Shown here piece by piece: positions 30,967 to 38,817 of a stretch of DNA of 40,577 bases. Made by a program: the position numbers and the translations under genes. Source of the DNA: Yinghuangia seranimata (GTDB taxonomy: Bacteria > Actinomycetota > Actinomycetes > Streptomycetales > Streptomycetaceae); NCBI RefSeq assembly GCF_029953285.1, contig NZ_JASAOI010000009.1, positions 1-40,577 of the forward strand. The letters run 5' to 3'. Every line of letters starts with the position of its first letter. Position 1 is the stretch's first letter. The notes under the pieces are model-generated. The model searched no databases. It was not told the DNA's origin and worked only from the letters and a program-made list of their open reading frames with translations.

Positions 30967-31815
30967 TCAGCCGCCCTCGCCCAGCGCGTGCTCGAGGAAG
31001 GCGAGCAGTGTGCGCGCGAGTGCGACGCGATGGTCGGCGAAGGCGTGGTCGGTCGGGAAGAGGCGATGCTCCAGCGCCTTCACCTGCGCGCCGTAGGCCT
31101 CGACCAGCGGCGCGAAGTGCGCGGCAGGCGGCGCCACGGTGTCGCGTTCGCCGGCGAGCAGCAGCACCGGGCGGTCGGCGAGCATCGGCGCGAGCGTGGT
31201 GAGGCCCCACGCGTCGGCGTTCGCGGCCATCTCGTCGACGAGCGCCTTCGAACTCGTGCCGGCGAGGGGACGCAGGGAGTCGCCGCCGAACCCGTCGACG
31301 TACGCGGCGCGCACGGCGTCGTCGGCGCGGATGCGGAGGCCGACCGCGCCGAAGTCGAACCCGGCGACCGACGCGACGGCCCGCACGCCGGAATCGGCGG
31401 CCGCGACGTGCAGGGCGGCGAATCCGCCGAGGCTGTGCCCGACGAGCGCGACCCGCGCGGGGTCGAGCCGGTGCGCGGCCGCGAACGCGTCCTCCCGCAC
31501 CCCTTCGGCCAGCCGGGCCGCGTCAGCCAGGACGTTGCTCCACGACCAGGACCCGCCGACGCCCCACGACCCGCGGTAGTGACACACGAGCGCGGCGAAC
31601 CCGGCCCGGCTGAACGCGTGCGCAAGGTCGAAGTTCCGCTCGTTCCCCGGAAACCCGTGCAGCAGCACGACAACGGGATGCGGCCCCGGCCCACCGGGCA
31701 CGTGCAGGACGCCGAACAGGTCCACGCCGCCGCTCTCGAAGGCCACGGGCACGGTCGCCGCCGGCGGCACCTGCCCGGGCAAGGGATCGGCGGCAAGCGG
31801 GTCGTACGCGGACAC
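30967..31815 (-). CDS. Alpha/beta-hydrolase (dienelactone-hydrolase/acyl-esterase-like)
   Basis: The 282-residue protein has the oxyanion segment HGFPGNERNF at 53-62, the nucleophile elbow GHSLGG with Ser128, the acid loop AGERDTVAPP and the catalytic His in FPTDHAFADH. The N-terminal VAFESGGVDLFGVLHVPG is typical of esterases acting on short acyl groups. No signal peptide is present, so it is cytoplasmic. The GTG start at 31815 has GGGAGG 4 bases upstream. It follows another alpha/beta hydrolase gene on the same strand after 140 bases. Confidence 0.9.
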   Translation of the reverse strand: MSAYDPLAADPLPGQVPPAATVPVAFESGGVDLFGVLHVPGGPGPHPVVVLLHGFPGNERNFDLAHAFSRAGFAALVCHYRGSWGVGGSWSWSNVLADAARLAEGVREDAFAAAHRLDPARVALVGHSLGGFAALHVAAADSGVRAVASVAGFDFGAVGLRIRADDAVRAAYVDGFGGDSLRPLAGTSSKALVDEMAANADAWGLTTLAPMLADRPVLLLAGERDTVAPPAAHFAPLVEAYGAQVKALEHRLFPTDHAFADHRVALARTLLAFLEHALGEGG

Positions 31816-31955
31816 GGGGCCTCCCACGGCGACGAACCCGGACACGAACGCATCCGGGCGAAGCGGTCGAAGGCAGAACTCAAGCGGAATCCGACCGGTT
31901 CGGTCCAGATGTGTCCGAAGGGCGGGATGACGCACCCGCCGTGCGTCCGCGCCCG

Positions 31956-32930
31956 CTACCGCGCGAAGGCGCGTCGCAGGGCCGCGTACATGTCCGCGCG
32001 GGCACGTTCCGACACCTCTGCGCCCGGGAGGAAGTTCGATCCGTGGAAGGTTCCTGGCCGCACGTGCAGTTCGACCTGCACGCCCGCGGCCAGCAGGCGC
32101 ATGCCGTAGTCGATGTCCTCGTCGCGGAGCGGGTCGAACTCGTTGGCGGCGATGTAGGTGGGCGGGAGGCCCTCCAGCTCCGTCGCGCGGGCCGCGGCCG
32201 CGTACGGGGGGATCTCGTCGGGGCTGTCGCCGGTCTCCCCGCCGAGGTAGTAGCGCCAGCCGAGGACGGCCTGCGGGCCGGTCCACAGCGGGGTGTCGGT
32301 GAACGCCCGGGCCGACGGGCTGTCGACGCGGTCGTCGATCATCGGGTTGTCGAGCAGTTGGAAGACCAGGCGCGGGCCGCCCTTGTCGCGGACGAACAAG
32401 GCCAGCGCGGCGGCGAGTCCCGCCCCGGCGCTGACGCCCCCGACGGCGATCCGGTCCGGGTCGGCGCCGAGCCGCTCCGTGTTGGCGGAGACCCAGGTCA
32501 GCGCGGTGTGGGCGTCGTCGAGCGCTGCCGGGTAGGCGTGTTCGGGTGCGAGCCGGTAGCCGACGCTGACGACGACGCAGTCGGTCTCGCGCGCGATCGC
32601 CGCCGCGGACTTGTCGGTGTCCTCGATGCCGCCGAACACGTAGCCGCCGCCGTGGAACCACACCAGGACGGGCCGTGGCGCGGGCGCCTCGGCGGCGGGC
32701 GTGTAGACGCGTACCGGCACGTCGGGCTGTCCGGTGCCCTCGCCGGGGACGGTGTGGTCGGCGGTGGCGATGTCGCGGCGCTGGTCGCCGCCGGCGCCCA
32801 GGCGGGCGGTGGCGGCTCGTCTGGCCTCGCGGAACGCGGCGGGGTCGGTGATGTCGACGGTCGGCAGGACCGCGAGCAGCGGGCGCAATTGCGGGTCGAT
32901 GCCGTACTCCGGCCGGTCGTTGTGCGCCAT
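31956..32930 (-). CDS. Alpha/beta-hydrolase fold-3 esterase (HSL family)
   Basis: The 324-residue protein shows the hormone-sensitive-lipase family motif HGGGYVFGG at 93-101, the nucleophile motif GGVSAGAGLAAA with Ser167, the acid in NEFDPLRDEDIDYG and the His in PGTFHGSNF. It should hydrolyse short or medium acyl esters in the cytoplasm. GGAGG lies 5 bases before the ATG. An AT-rich upstream region and a perfect palindrome at 33094-33111 suggest regulation. Confidence 0.93.
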   Translation of the reverse strand: MAHNDRPEYGIDPQLRPLLAVLPTVDITDPAAFREARRAATARLGAGGDQRRDIATADHTVPGEGTGQPDVPVRVYTPAAEAPAPRPVLVWFHGGGYVFGGIEDTDKSAAAIARETDCVVVSVGYRLAPEHAYPAALDDAHTALTWVSANTERLGADPDRIAVGGVSAGAGLAAALALFVRDKGGPRLVFQLLDNPMIDDRVDSPSARAFTDTPLWTGPQAVLGWRYYLGGETGDSPDEIPPYAAAARATELEGLPPTYIAANEFDPLRDEDIDYGMRLLAAGVQVELHVRPGTFHGSNFLPGAEVSERARADMYAALRRAFAR

Positions 32931-33093
32931 GTGTGCCTCCGTGCGGTCCCCGTGCAGTCCCCGTATTGCCGTACGCGGTGGGTACGCGCGCACGCGTTCG
33001 CGTGTTCACGCCCTCTTAATAGGAGGTCGCGACGCTACCTATTCGTTCCCTCATTTCGGCGGAAATTGTTTCGCTGTCCGCGAAGCGCCGCGC

Positions 33094-33111
33094 GTTGTGG
33101 CCTGCCACAAC
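33094..33111. promoter_or_regulatory. Perfect 8-bp inverted repeat upstream of the esterase gene
   Basis: GTTGTGGC and GCCACAAC flank CT. It lies 164 bases upstream of the esterase start, in the 332-base spacer 32931-33262. The only other features seen in that spacer are an AT-rich putative promoter stretch (about 33005-33070) and the sigma-operon terminator at 33175-33213. It is an operator candidate with no adjacent obvious regulator. Confidence 0.45.
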
Positions 33112-33174
33112 ACGATAAGTCCACCTGTCGACCCGTCAGTTGTGGTGTGGGGAAGGCCACTTCCGGGCGTGCGT

Positions 33175-33213
33175 GCGCGGCGGCAGGCGGGGTGGGGTAG
33201 CCTGCCGCCGCGC
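33175..33213 (-). terminator. Terminator of the second ECF sigma operon
   Basis: GCGCGGCGGCAGGC (33175-33188) and its perfect complement (33200-33213) enclose an 11-base loop, 49 bases after the stop of the membrane-partner gene. Confidence 0.85.
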
Positions 33214-33262
33214 GTCGGGGGACCGTCGGCCTCAGCGGCCGGTCACGCGGTCCGGGGCGGGG

Positions 33263-34066
33263 TCACGGGCAGTCGGCGCCGGAGGCGTTGCGCAGGTAGA
33301 TCACGCCGTCCCCGGGGACCGCAACCGGGAACACGCCCCGCGTGCGGGTGGTCTCGAAGCCCTCCTCAACACGCCATGTGGTGATGCCGACCTCCGCGAG
33401 GGCGTGTTCGGCTATCGCGCGGGCCTGGTCGGCCGTCAGGCAGCGATACGGCGACGCCTCGCGGCTGTCCAGCAGTGTGCTGATCCGCCGGACCTGGTCC
33501 ATCGTGGCACCGTGGTACAGCGCTTCGTAGTCGGGCAGCGTCAGGCCGAGGCTGGCGCACGCGTCCTTGACCGTGCGGTCGGCCGGCTTGGGGACGACCC
33601 ACAGGATGTCCTTCGCGACGCACGTCATGAGCTCGGGCGCCACGGCAGGACCGCCCTGCATGCTGACCAGTGTGTCCCACGCTGCGGCGCAGGCCGCCTC
33701 GGGGGTCTGCCCAGGGCCGAGGGGGACACCGTAGAGCACCTTCTCCGGGGCCTTGGCGAAGGTGGAGTTGCAGTAGGCGGCCGTCGGGATCTCGGGCTGG
33801 GTCGGCGAGTCGTCGATCAGCACGGCTGCCACCGTCCCGCCCGCGGCGGCGAGCACCGCGACCGGCATGCCGATCCGCCACATCAGCCGGCGTCGCCGGG
33901 AGACCGGCGTCTTGCCGCCGCCGCGGGCGGCCTCGTCGAACGTCCGGTACAGGGTGGACTTCATCAGTTCGCCGCGGCCTACGGGGATGTCGCGCTCGGC
34001 CGGCACCGGCAGCAGTTCCGCGAGTTCGGCGAACTCTTCGGTCTGGGGGTTCGTCTGGTGGTTCAT
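33263..34066 (-). CDS. Membrane protein of an ECF sigma operon (CU044_5270-like)
   Basis: The 267-residue protein starts with EEFAELAELLPVPAERDIPV followed by GRGELMKSTLY, the cytoplasmic N-terminus typical of CU044_5270-type proteins encoded with ECF sigma factors. One transmembrane helix follows (about 60-80, IGMPVAVLAAAGGTVAAVLI), then a 185-residue outer domain with several cysteines (AAYCNS, AACAAA, MTCVAKD, DACASLG, YRCLTAD, ADCP). Its ATG overlaps the sigma-factor stop (ATGA), so the partner is translationally coupled. It probably senses an envelope or extracellular signal. Confidence 0.8.
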   Translation of the reverse strand: MNHQTNPQTEEFAELAELLPVPAERDIPVGRGELMKSTLYRTFDEAARGGGKTPVSRRRRLMWRIGMPVAVLAAAGGTVAAVLIDDSPTQPEIPTAAYCNSTFAKAPEKVLYGVPLGPGQTPEAACAAAWDTLVSMQGGPAVAPELMTCVAKDILWVVPKPADRTVKDACASLGLTLPDYEALYHGATMDQVRRISTLLDSREASPYRCLTADQARAIAEHALAEVGITTWRVEEGFETTRTRGVFPVAVPGDGVIYLRNASGADCP

Positions 34067-34710
34067 CGGGATTCCTTCCGGGCGCGCAGGGCGTACGGCT
34101 TCCCGGGGCCGTCGGGGGCGGGGAGGGCGTAGGACGCGTCGGCGGTCCGCGGGCCGGTCCGCGGCCTTTCGGCGTCCAGCTGCTTCTTGAGCTTGGCGCG
34201 GGCCCGGGAGAGCCGGGAGCGGACGGTGCCGACGGGGATGCCGAGGGCTTCCGCGGCGGCCGCCGAGTCGAGTCCGGCCCAGACGCACAGCGCGAACACC
34301 TCGCGTTCGGCGCGGCGCAGCTTCCCGAGCATGACCCGCACGCGCGCGATGGTCTCGGTGTCGTCGATCTGGCCGACGAGTTCGTCGGCGAAGTCCGGGA
34401 CGACCTGTTCGCGCGGCATCTTGTCCAGCACCGCCTGGTGGCGTCGGGCGGTCCTGCGGCTGTTGCGGGTGGTGTTGGTCGCTATGCCCAGCAGCCAGGG
34501 GCGCAGCGAGTCGCCGTCGTCGTCGACCCGGCCGCGCAGCCGCCAGGCCTCCAGGAAGGTGAGGGCGACGATGTCCTCGGCCGCCGTCCAGTCACCGGTC
34601 ATCCGGAAGGCGTGGTTGTAGACGGACTTGGCGTGGTCGGTGAACAACTCTTCGAAGGCGCGCGGGTCTCCGGCTTTCACCCGCGCTCTCAATTTCATCT
34701 CCACGCTCAT
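34063..34710 (-). CDS. ECF RNA polymerase sigma factor
   Basis: The 215-residue protein has region 2 (FEELFTDHAKSVYNHAFRMT, AEDIVALTFLEAWRLRG, LRPWLLGIATNTTRNSRR) and region 4 (LRRAEREVFALCVWAGLDSA, ALGIPVGTVRSRLSRARAKL). A basic C-terminal extension of about 35 residues follows. The ATG at 34710 lacks a strong ribosome site; an ATG 12 bases on is possible. It is divergent from the acyl-CoA synthetase with 86 bases between, and overlaps its membrane partner by 4 bases. Confidence 0.9.
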   Translation of the reverse strand: MSVEMKLRARVKAGDPRAFEELFTDHAKSVYNHAFRMTGDWTAAEDIVALTFLEAWRLRGRVDDDGDSLRPWLLGIATNTTRNSRRTARRHQAVLDKMPREQVVPDFADELVGQIDDTETIARVRVMLGKLRRAEREVFALCVWAGLDSAAAAEALGIPVGTVRSRLSRARAKLKKQLDAERPRTGPRTADASYALPAPDGPGKPYALRARKESR

Positions 34711-34784
34711 GACTGTCCGGCGCCGCGCGGCGCGCTCCCGGCGTATGACGCAGGTCACATGTCCGATGCTCCGACGCCCTGCGG

Positions 34785-34790
34785 TAGCGT
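34785..34790 (+). promoter_or_regulatory. -10 box of a leaderless acyl-CoA synthetase transcript
   Basis: TAGCGT ends 6 bases before the GTG start at 34797. No full Shine-Dalgarno is present. The spacing fits transcription starting at or next to the start codon. Confidence 0.5.
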
Positions 34791-34796
34791 CGCGAG

Positions 34797-36338
34797 GTGC
34801 TGCTTCACGACATCCTCGCCGTTCCCGCCCGCGAGCATCCCGACCGGGTCGCCGTGGTCTGCCCCGATTTCGCCGGCGCGAGTCTGACGTTCGGTCAGCT
34901 GGACGGCGACAGTGCGGCGTTGGCGGCGGCGCTGGGCGCACGTGGGGTCTCGCCCGGCGGGCGGGTGGCGATCGTCGCGCACAACAGGGTCGAGTACGTG
35001 GTCGCGCTGTACGGCGTACCGCGGTCCGGCCGGGTCCTGGTCCCGCTCAACCCGCGGCTGCACCCGCGCGAGTGGGCGCAGCAGTTGGCCCGGTCCGGGA
35101 CGGAACTGGTCCTGGCCGACCCCGATCTGACGTCGGGTCTGGCGGAGTTCTGGGACGGGCCGGTGGTGGCGTTCGACGGTCCTGGTTGGGAGGCGCTGCT
35201 GGACGAGGGGCGGGCGGCGACGTCGGCGGGCGCCCCCTCGGACGCTGTGGACGCACTGGACGCTGTGGGCTCCGCGTCGGACGCTGACCTCGCCTGGCTG
35301 CTCTTCACGTCCGGCTCGACCGGTCGGCCCAAGGGCGTCCGGCTCACGCACCGGAGTCTGGCCGCCGGCATGCGCACGACGCTGGCGTGCCGTCCGGTGC
35401 ACGACGACACGGTGTTCCTGACCCCGTTCCCGCTGTGCCACGTCGCGGGCGCGTACCAGGTGCCGATGCACCACATGCGGGGCCGGCCGGTCGTCATTGT
35501 TCGTAAGTACGACCCGGCGGCACTGCCGAAGCTCGTCGAGGAGCACGGCGTCACAAGCATGTCGCTGGCCCCGACCATGATCGACGCGCTGCTCGCGCAG
35601 GACGGCGTGGCCCGGCTGCGGGGGCGCGTGCGGTCGATCGGGTACGGGGCGTCGGCGATCTCCCCCGAACTGTTGGCCCGCACCGCCGAGGTGCTCGGCT
35701 GCGACCTGGGCCAGGGCTTCGGGTCGACCGAACTGTGCGGCAACGCGGTGTTCCTGACGGCGGACGACCACCGCGACCCGGCGCTGTTGGCGGCGGCGGG
35801 GCGCCCGGGGCCGGGGGTCGGCCTGCGGATCCTCGACGACGCGTGGGCGGAGCTTCCGACGGGAACCGTCGGGGAGATCTGCGTGCGCGCCGACCAGGTG
35901 TGTGACGGCTACTGGGAGGACGACGACGCGAACGCCGCGGCGTTCCGGGACGGCTGGTTCCGCACCGGCGACCTGGGCCGGCTGGACGCTGACGGATACC
36001 TGTTCGTCGTCGACCGCAAGAAGGACATCGTGATCTCGGGCGGCGAGAACGTCAGCGCCCGCGAGGTCGAGGGCGTGCTGCGTGGCCACGCGGGCGTGCG
36101 CGACGTCGCGGTGATCGGCGTCCCGGACGCGCGATGGGGCGAGCGGGTGTGCGCGGTGGTGGTTCCGACGGATCCTCAGGATCCGCCGTCCGAGGAGGCG
36201 TTGACGGCGCTGTGCCGGTCGCGGTTGGCAGGGTTCAAGGTGCCGCGCGTTGTGCACTTCGTCGACGAGCTGCCGGCGACCGGTACGGGCAAGGTGAGCA
36301 AGCCGGCGCTGCGCGAGCGGTTCGCGGCCGGCCTGTGA
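34797..36338 (+). CDS. Acyl-CoA synthetase (AMP-binding ligase)
   Basis: The 513-residue enzyme has the adenylate-forming motifs in order: A3 at 170-181 (FTSGSTGRPKGV), GYGASAIS, A5 (GQGFGSTEL), A7 (WFRTGDLGRLDADGYLFVVD), DIVISGGENVSAREVE and A10 (PATGTGKVSK with Lys499). It activates a carboxylic acid with ATP and joins it to CoA. The substrate, fatty or aromatic, is not resolved. It is monocistronic. Its stop codon lies in a direct repeat shared with the stop of the convergent YunG-like gene. Confidence 0.94.
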   Translation: MLLHDILAVPAREHPDRVAVVCPDFAGASLTFGQLDGDSAALAAALGARGVSPGGRVAIVAHNRVEYVVALYGVPRSGRVLVPLNPRLHPREWAQQLARSGTELVLADPDLTSGLAEFWDGPVVAFDGPGWEALLDEGRAATSAGAPSDAVDALDAVGSASDADLAWLLFTSGSTGRPKGVRLTHRSLAAGMRTTLACRPVHDDTVFLTPFPLCHVAGAYQVPMHHMRGRPVVIVRKYDPAALPKLVEEHGVTSMSLAPTMIDALLAQDGVARLRGRVRSIGYGASAISPELLARTAEVLGCDLGQGFGSTELCGNAVFLTADDHRDPALLAAAGRPGPGVGLRILDDAWAELPTGTVGEICVRADQVCDGYWEDDDANAAAFRDGWFRTGDLGRLDADGYLFVVDRKKDIVISGGENVSAREVEGVLRGHAGVRDVAVIGVPDARWGERVCAVVVPTDPQDPPSEEALTALCRSRLAGFKVPRVVHFVDELPATGTGKVSKPALRERFAAGL

Positions 36339-36389
36339 GTGCGGTTCAGTCCGCGACGAGGGTCTGTGAGTGGGTCAGTCCGCGACGAG
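36332..36389. repeat. 31-bp imperfect direct repeat spanning two convergent stop codons
   Basis: CTGTGAGTGCGGTTCAGTCC and the following GCGACGAG (36333-36360) recur at 36364-36389 with two bases deleted. The first copy holds the acyl-CoA synthetase stop and the second holds the stop of the YunG-like gene. Each copy contains both stop signatures. Confidence 0.8.
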
Positions 36390-36833
36390 ATTGATGCTGG
36401 GCGGCAACGTCCTCCCCAGGGCCTGTCCTACGCGGACGCGCAGCAGCGCGTATTCGTCGGCGCGGACCTTGAGCGGGCCGCTCGGGCGCTCGACGGCTCG
36501 GCCGCCGACCACCTGCTCGCCGAGCACGAACTGCTCGTGGGTCATGTCGAGTTCGACACCGGACGAGAGTCGGTTCCACCAGTGGTAGCCGCGCGGTCGT
36601 CCGTCCAACTCGACGGAGCCGAGCATCAGTTCGCCGCCGAACAGGTCGTGGACGACGAGTGTGGTGATGTCGCAGTGCCCCCACGCGGGGTTGCCCGACA
36701 GCCACGGAGCGCGCTCCAAGTCGTCGGGCGAGCACGTGTCGGCTGCCCAACTGGCGCGCAACGCACGCTCCACGGCGGCAAGCGTCAGCGGGGCGGGCGG
36801 TGTGGGCTCCGCCTCGGGGAGTGTGTCGATCAT
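36375..36833 (-). CDS. YunG-like protein
   Basis: The 152-residue protein matches the YunG family: LRASWAADTCSPDDL, WLSGNPAWGHCDITTLVVHD, LFGGELMLGSVELDGRPRGY, HWWNRLSSGVELDMTHEQF. The conserved Cys (GHCDITT), His (YHWWNR) and Asp (ELDMT) are arranged as in papain-like or transglutaminase-like folds, so an amidase or peptidase role is possible but unproven. The ATG at 36833 is preferred, although its ribosome site is weak; an in-frame start at 36863 would add 10 residues. Confidence 0.8.
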   Translation of the reverse strand: MIDTLPEAEPTPPAPLTLAAVERALRASWAADTCSPDDLERAPWLSGNPAWGHCDITTLVVHDLFGGELMLGSVELDGRPRGYHWWNRLSSGVELDMTHEQFVLGEQVVGGRAVERPSGPLKVRADEYALLRVRVGQALGRTLPPSINLVAD

Positions 36834-36915
36834 GCGGCGCAGGGTCCCACAGCGGTCCGACAATCGGACAGCCGTTTACGCGCGCCTCGCGCCGCTGGGT
36901 TCGTTTCGGGGTGAC

Positions 36916-37275
36916 CTACTTCGGCATCGCGTACTTGCCGATGTTGCCGGCGAAGTCGTAGACGATGGCGGTCTCGTCGCCGACCACCCAGGCGTCGTGT
37001 CCGGCATCGCACTCGAACATGTCGCCGGCCGCGAGGTCGGCCTCGGTGCCGTCGTCCATGCGGATGTGGAAGCGGCCCTGCTGCACGAAGCCGTAGTGGT
37101 GGAACTGGCAGCTCTTCGTGCCGGCTATCGGCCCGATGTCCTGCGACCAGCGCCAACCCGGCTCGAACGTCGCACGGCCGAACTCCACGCCGAGCTTGAC
37201 CACGTCGATGTGGCCGTGCGGGAAGTCGCGGCTGTCCTCGGCCTTGCTGAGCGAACGTACGGCGAGGGTTGTCAT
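36916..37275 (-). CDS. Cupin-domain protein
   Basis: The 119-residue protein is a single cupin barrel: FHHYGFVQQGRFHIRMDDGT, EADLAAGDMFECDAGHDAWV, then VVGDETAIVYDFAGNIGKYA. The metal-binding histidines are only partly conserved (FHHYG, GHDAW), so it may bind a ligand rather than catalyse. AAGGAG lies 10 bases before the ATG. A possible TACAAT -10 box with direct repeats lies at 37340-37363. Confidence 0.85.
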   Translation of the reverse strand: MTTLAVRSLSKAEDSRDFPHGHIDVVKLGVEFGRATFEPGWRWSQDIGPIAGTKSCQFHHYGFVQQGRFHIRMDDGTEADLAAGDMFECDAGHDAWVVGDETAIVYDFAGNIGKYAMPK

Positions 37276-37339
37276 GGTTGCTCATCTCCTTCCGCCGTCC
37301 CCTCCATCGTGCGACCCGCGCCTTCCGCCAGCACCCCAA

Positions 37340-37363
37340 AAGTCAGGAAAGTTAGGAATTGTA
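37340..37363 (-). promoter_or_regulatory. Putative cupin-gene promoter with 9-bp direct repeat
   Basis: On the minus strand TACAAT (37363-37358) is a near-consensus -10. Just downstream the plus strand reads AAGTCAGGA then AAGTTAGGA (37340-37357), a head-to-tail repeat at the expected transcription start, suited to a repressor. No good -35 is visible. Confidence 0.4.
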
Positions 37364-37390
37364 GGCATACGATGGAGTCGTGCCGGGGGG

Positions 37391-38653
37391 CTAGGCCAAC
37401 GCGTCGGCAGGAGCCTCGCCGACCAGGGGGACACGCGCCGCGCGAAGCGGCGAACACGCGGCGACTGCCGCGGCAACGGCCATGCCGCCGATCGCGATCC
37501 ACAAGGTAGGCCGGGACCCTATGCCCGCGGCGAGCACACCGCCGATCGGGCCTCCGACGGTGAACATGCCCCAGTTCAGCGACCGGATCGTCGCGTTCAT
37601 GCGCCCCTGCAACCGGTCCGGGGTCACCGACTGCCGGTAGGCCATCTCGTGCGGCCCGCTCATGCCCAGCGCGACCCACACCAGGAACTGCGCGGCGGCC
37701 ACCATCGTCCATCCCGCGATCCCGCCGACGGCGAGCGCGGCCGGCGTCCACGCCACCGGCTCGGCGAGCCGCTCGGCGACGACGACCCGGCCCGCGCCCC
37801 AGCGGCTCACGAGCCCGGAGAGCGCATTGCCGACGACCGCGCCGACGCCTCCGCACGCCAGCACCAGCCCGAGTCCGACCGCCGCGTGTGGCGACGAGTC
37901 GCCGAGGCCCGGGTCGCGGAGGACGAGCAGCGTGAAGACGGTCGAGATGACACTCGCGAAGAGAAATCGCGCGTGGAGCGTCAGCGCGAGGCTGCGCAGA
38001 ACCGGGTGCCGGTAGACGTAGGCGAGCCCTTCGCGTAGTTCCGCACGCACGCCGCGGCGTTCGGTCTCCCGCTTCGGCTCGGGACGGCGGATCGAGGCCA
38101 GAATCACGCCGGACATCAGATAGGAGACGGCGTCGACGATCATCGCCAGAGGTGCCCCGATCGCCGCGACGAGGGAGCCGCCGAGGAACGGGCCCGTGGT
38201 CTGGGCCAGTGCCGTCGTCTGTTCGAGCCGCGCGTTGGCCCGCGTCAGCAGTGTGGGCGGCACGAGGCTCGGGAGGTAGGACTGGTGGGCGGCGTCGTAC
38301 AGCAGCGACAACGCGCCGAAGACCGCGACGAAGGCCATCAGGCCGTAGATGCTCATCAGGTGCGCGGCGGCGAGGCCGGCGACCAGGGCCAGCAGCGCCG
38401 CGCGGAGCAGGTCGGTGGCTATGAGGAGGGGGCGTCGTCGATATCTGTCGGCGACGACGCCGGCCAGGAGTCCGAAGAGGAGGTACGGCGTCCAGCGCGC
38501 TCCGTTGAGGAGTCCCACCTGCACATCGCTCGCGTCCAGCGTGACGACGGCGAGCGTCGGGAGGGCGACGGTCGTGACGTAGGTGCCGAACGTCGAGACC
38601 GCGTCCGCGGTCCAGAACCTGCCGTACCCGGGGTGTGCGAACAGGCCCGTCAT
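37391..38653 (-). CDS. MFS transporter
   Basis: The 420-residue protein has about 12 hydrophobic segments and the MFS loop signature GVVADRYRRRPLLIATDLLR between helices 2 and 3, as in EntS-like exporters of the MFS_3 group. RPEPKRETERRGVRAELREG forms the central cytoplasmic loop. It probably exports a drug or siderophore-like compound. The ribosome site is weak. The TetR gene at 38818-39453 lies upstream on the same strand, separated by a 24-bp tandem repeat. Confidence 0.9.
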   Translation of the reverse strand: MTGLFAHPGYGRFWTADAVSTFGTYVTTVALPTLAVVTLDASDVQVGLLNGARWTPYLLFGLLAGVVADRYRRRPLLIATDLLRAALLALVAGLAAAHLMSIYGLMAFVAVFGALSLLYDAAHQSYLPSLVPPTLLTRANARLEQTTALAQTTGPFLGGSLVAAIGAPLAMIVDAVSYLMSGVILASIRRPEPKRETERRGVRAELREGLAYVYRHPVLRSLALTLHARFLFASVISTVFTLLVLRDPGLGDSSPHAAVGLGLVLACGGVGAVVGNALSGLVSRWGAGRVVVAERLAEPVAWTPAALAVGGIAGWTMVAAAQFLVWVALGMSGPHEMAYRQSVTPDRLQGRMNATIRSLNWGMFTVGGPIGGVLAAGIGSRPTLWIAIGGMAVAAAVAACSPLRAARVPLVGEAPADALA

Positions 38654-38729
38654 GGGTTGTGAACCTAGCGAAGGGGCTGTGGGGGTACGGACGTCGGCCC
38701 CGCCGGAACGCCGTTTCGTATGAGCTGAC

Positions 38730-38814
38730 TTCGCTGGGGGTTCGTGCCGAGGGTTCGCTGGGGCTTCGCGCCGAGGGTTCGCTGGGGCTTCGCGCCGAGG
38801 CTTCGTGCCGCGGG
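38730..38814. repeat. 24-bp tandem repeat, 3.5 units
   Basis: TTCGCTGGGGCTTCGCGCCG plus AGGG repeats at 38730, 38754 and 38778 with two or three substitutions, and a half unit follows to 38814. It fills most of the 164-base gap between the TetR stop and the MFS start. The unit is a multiple of three, so all frames stay open through it. Confidence 0.85.
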
Positions 38815-38817
38815 TTG

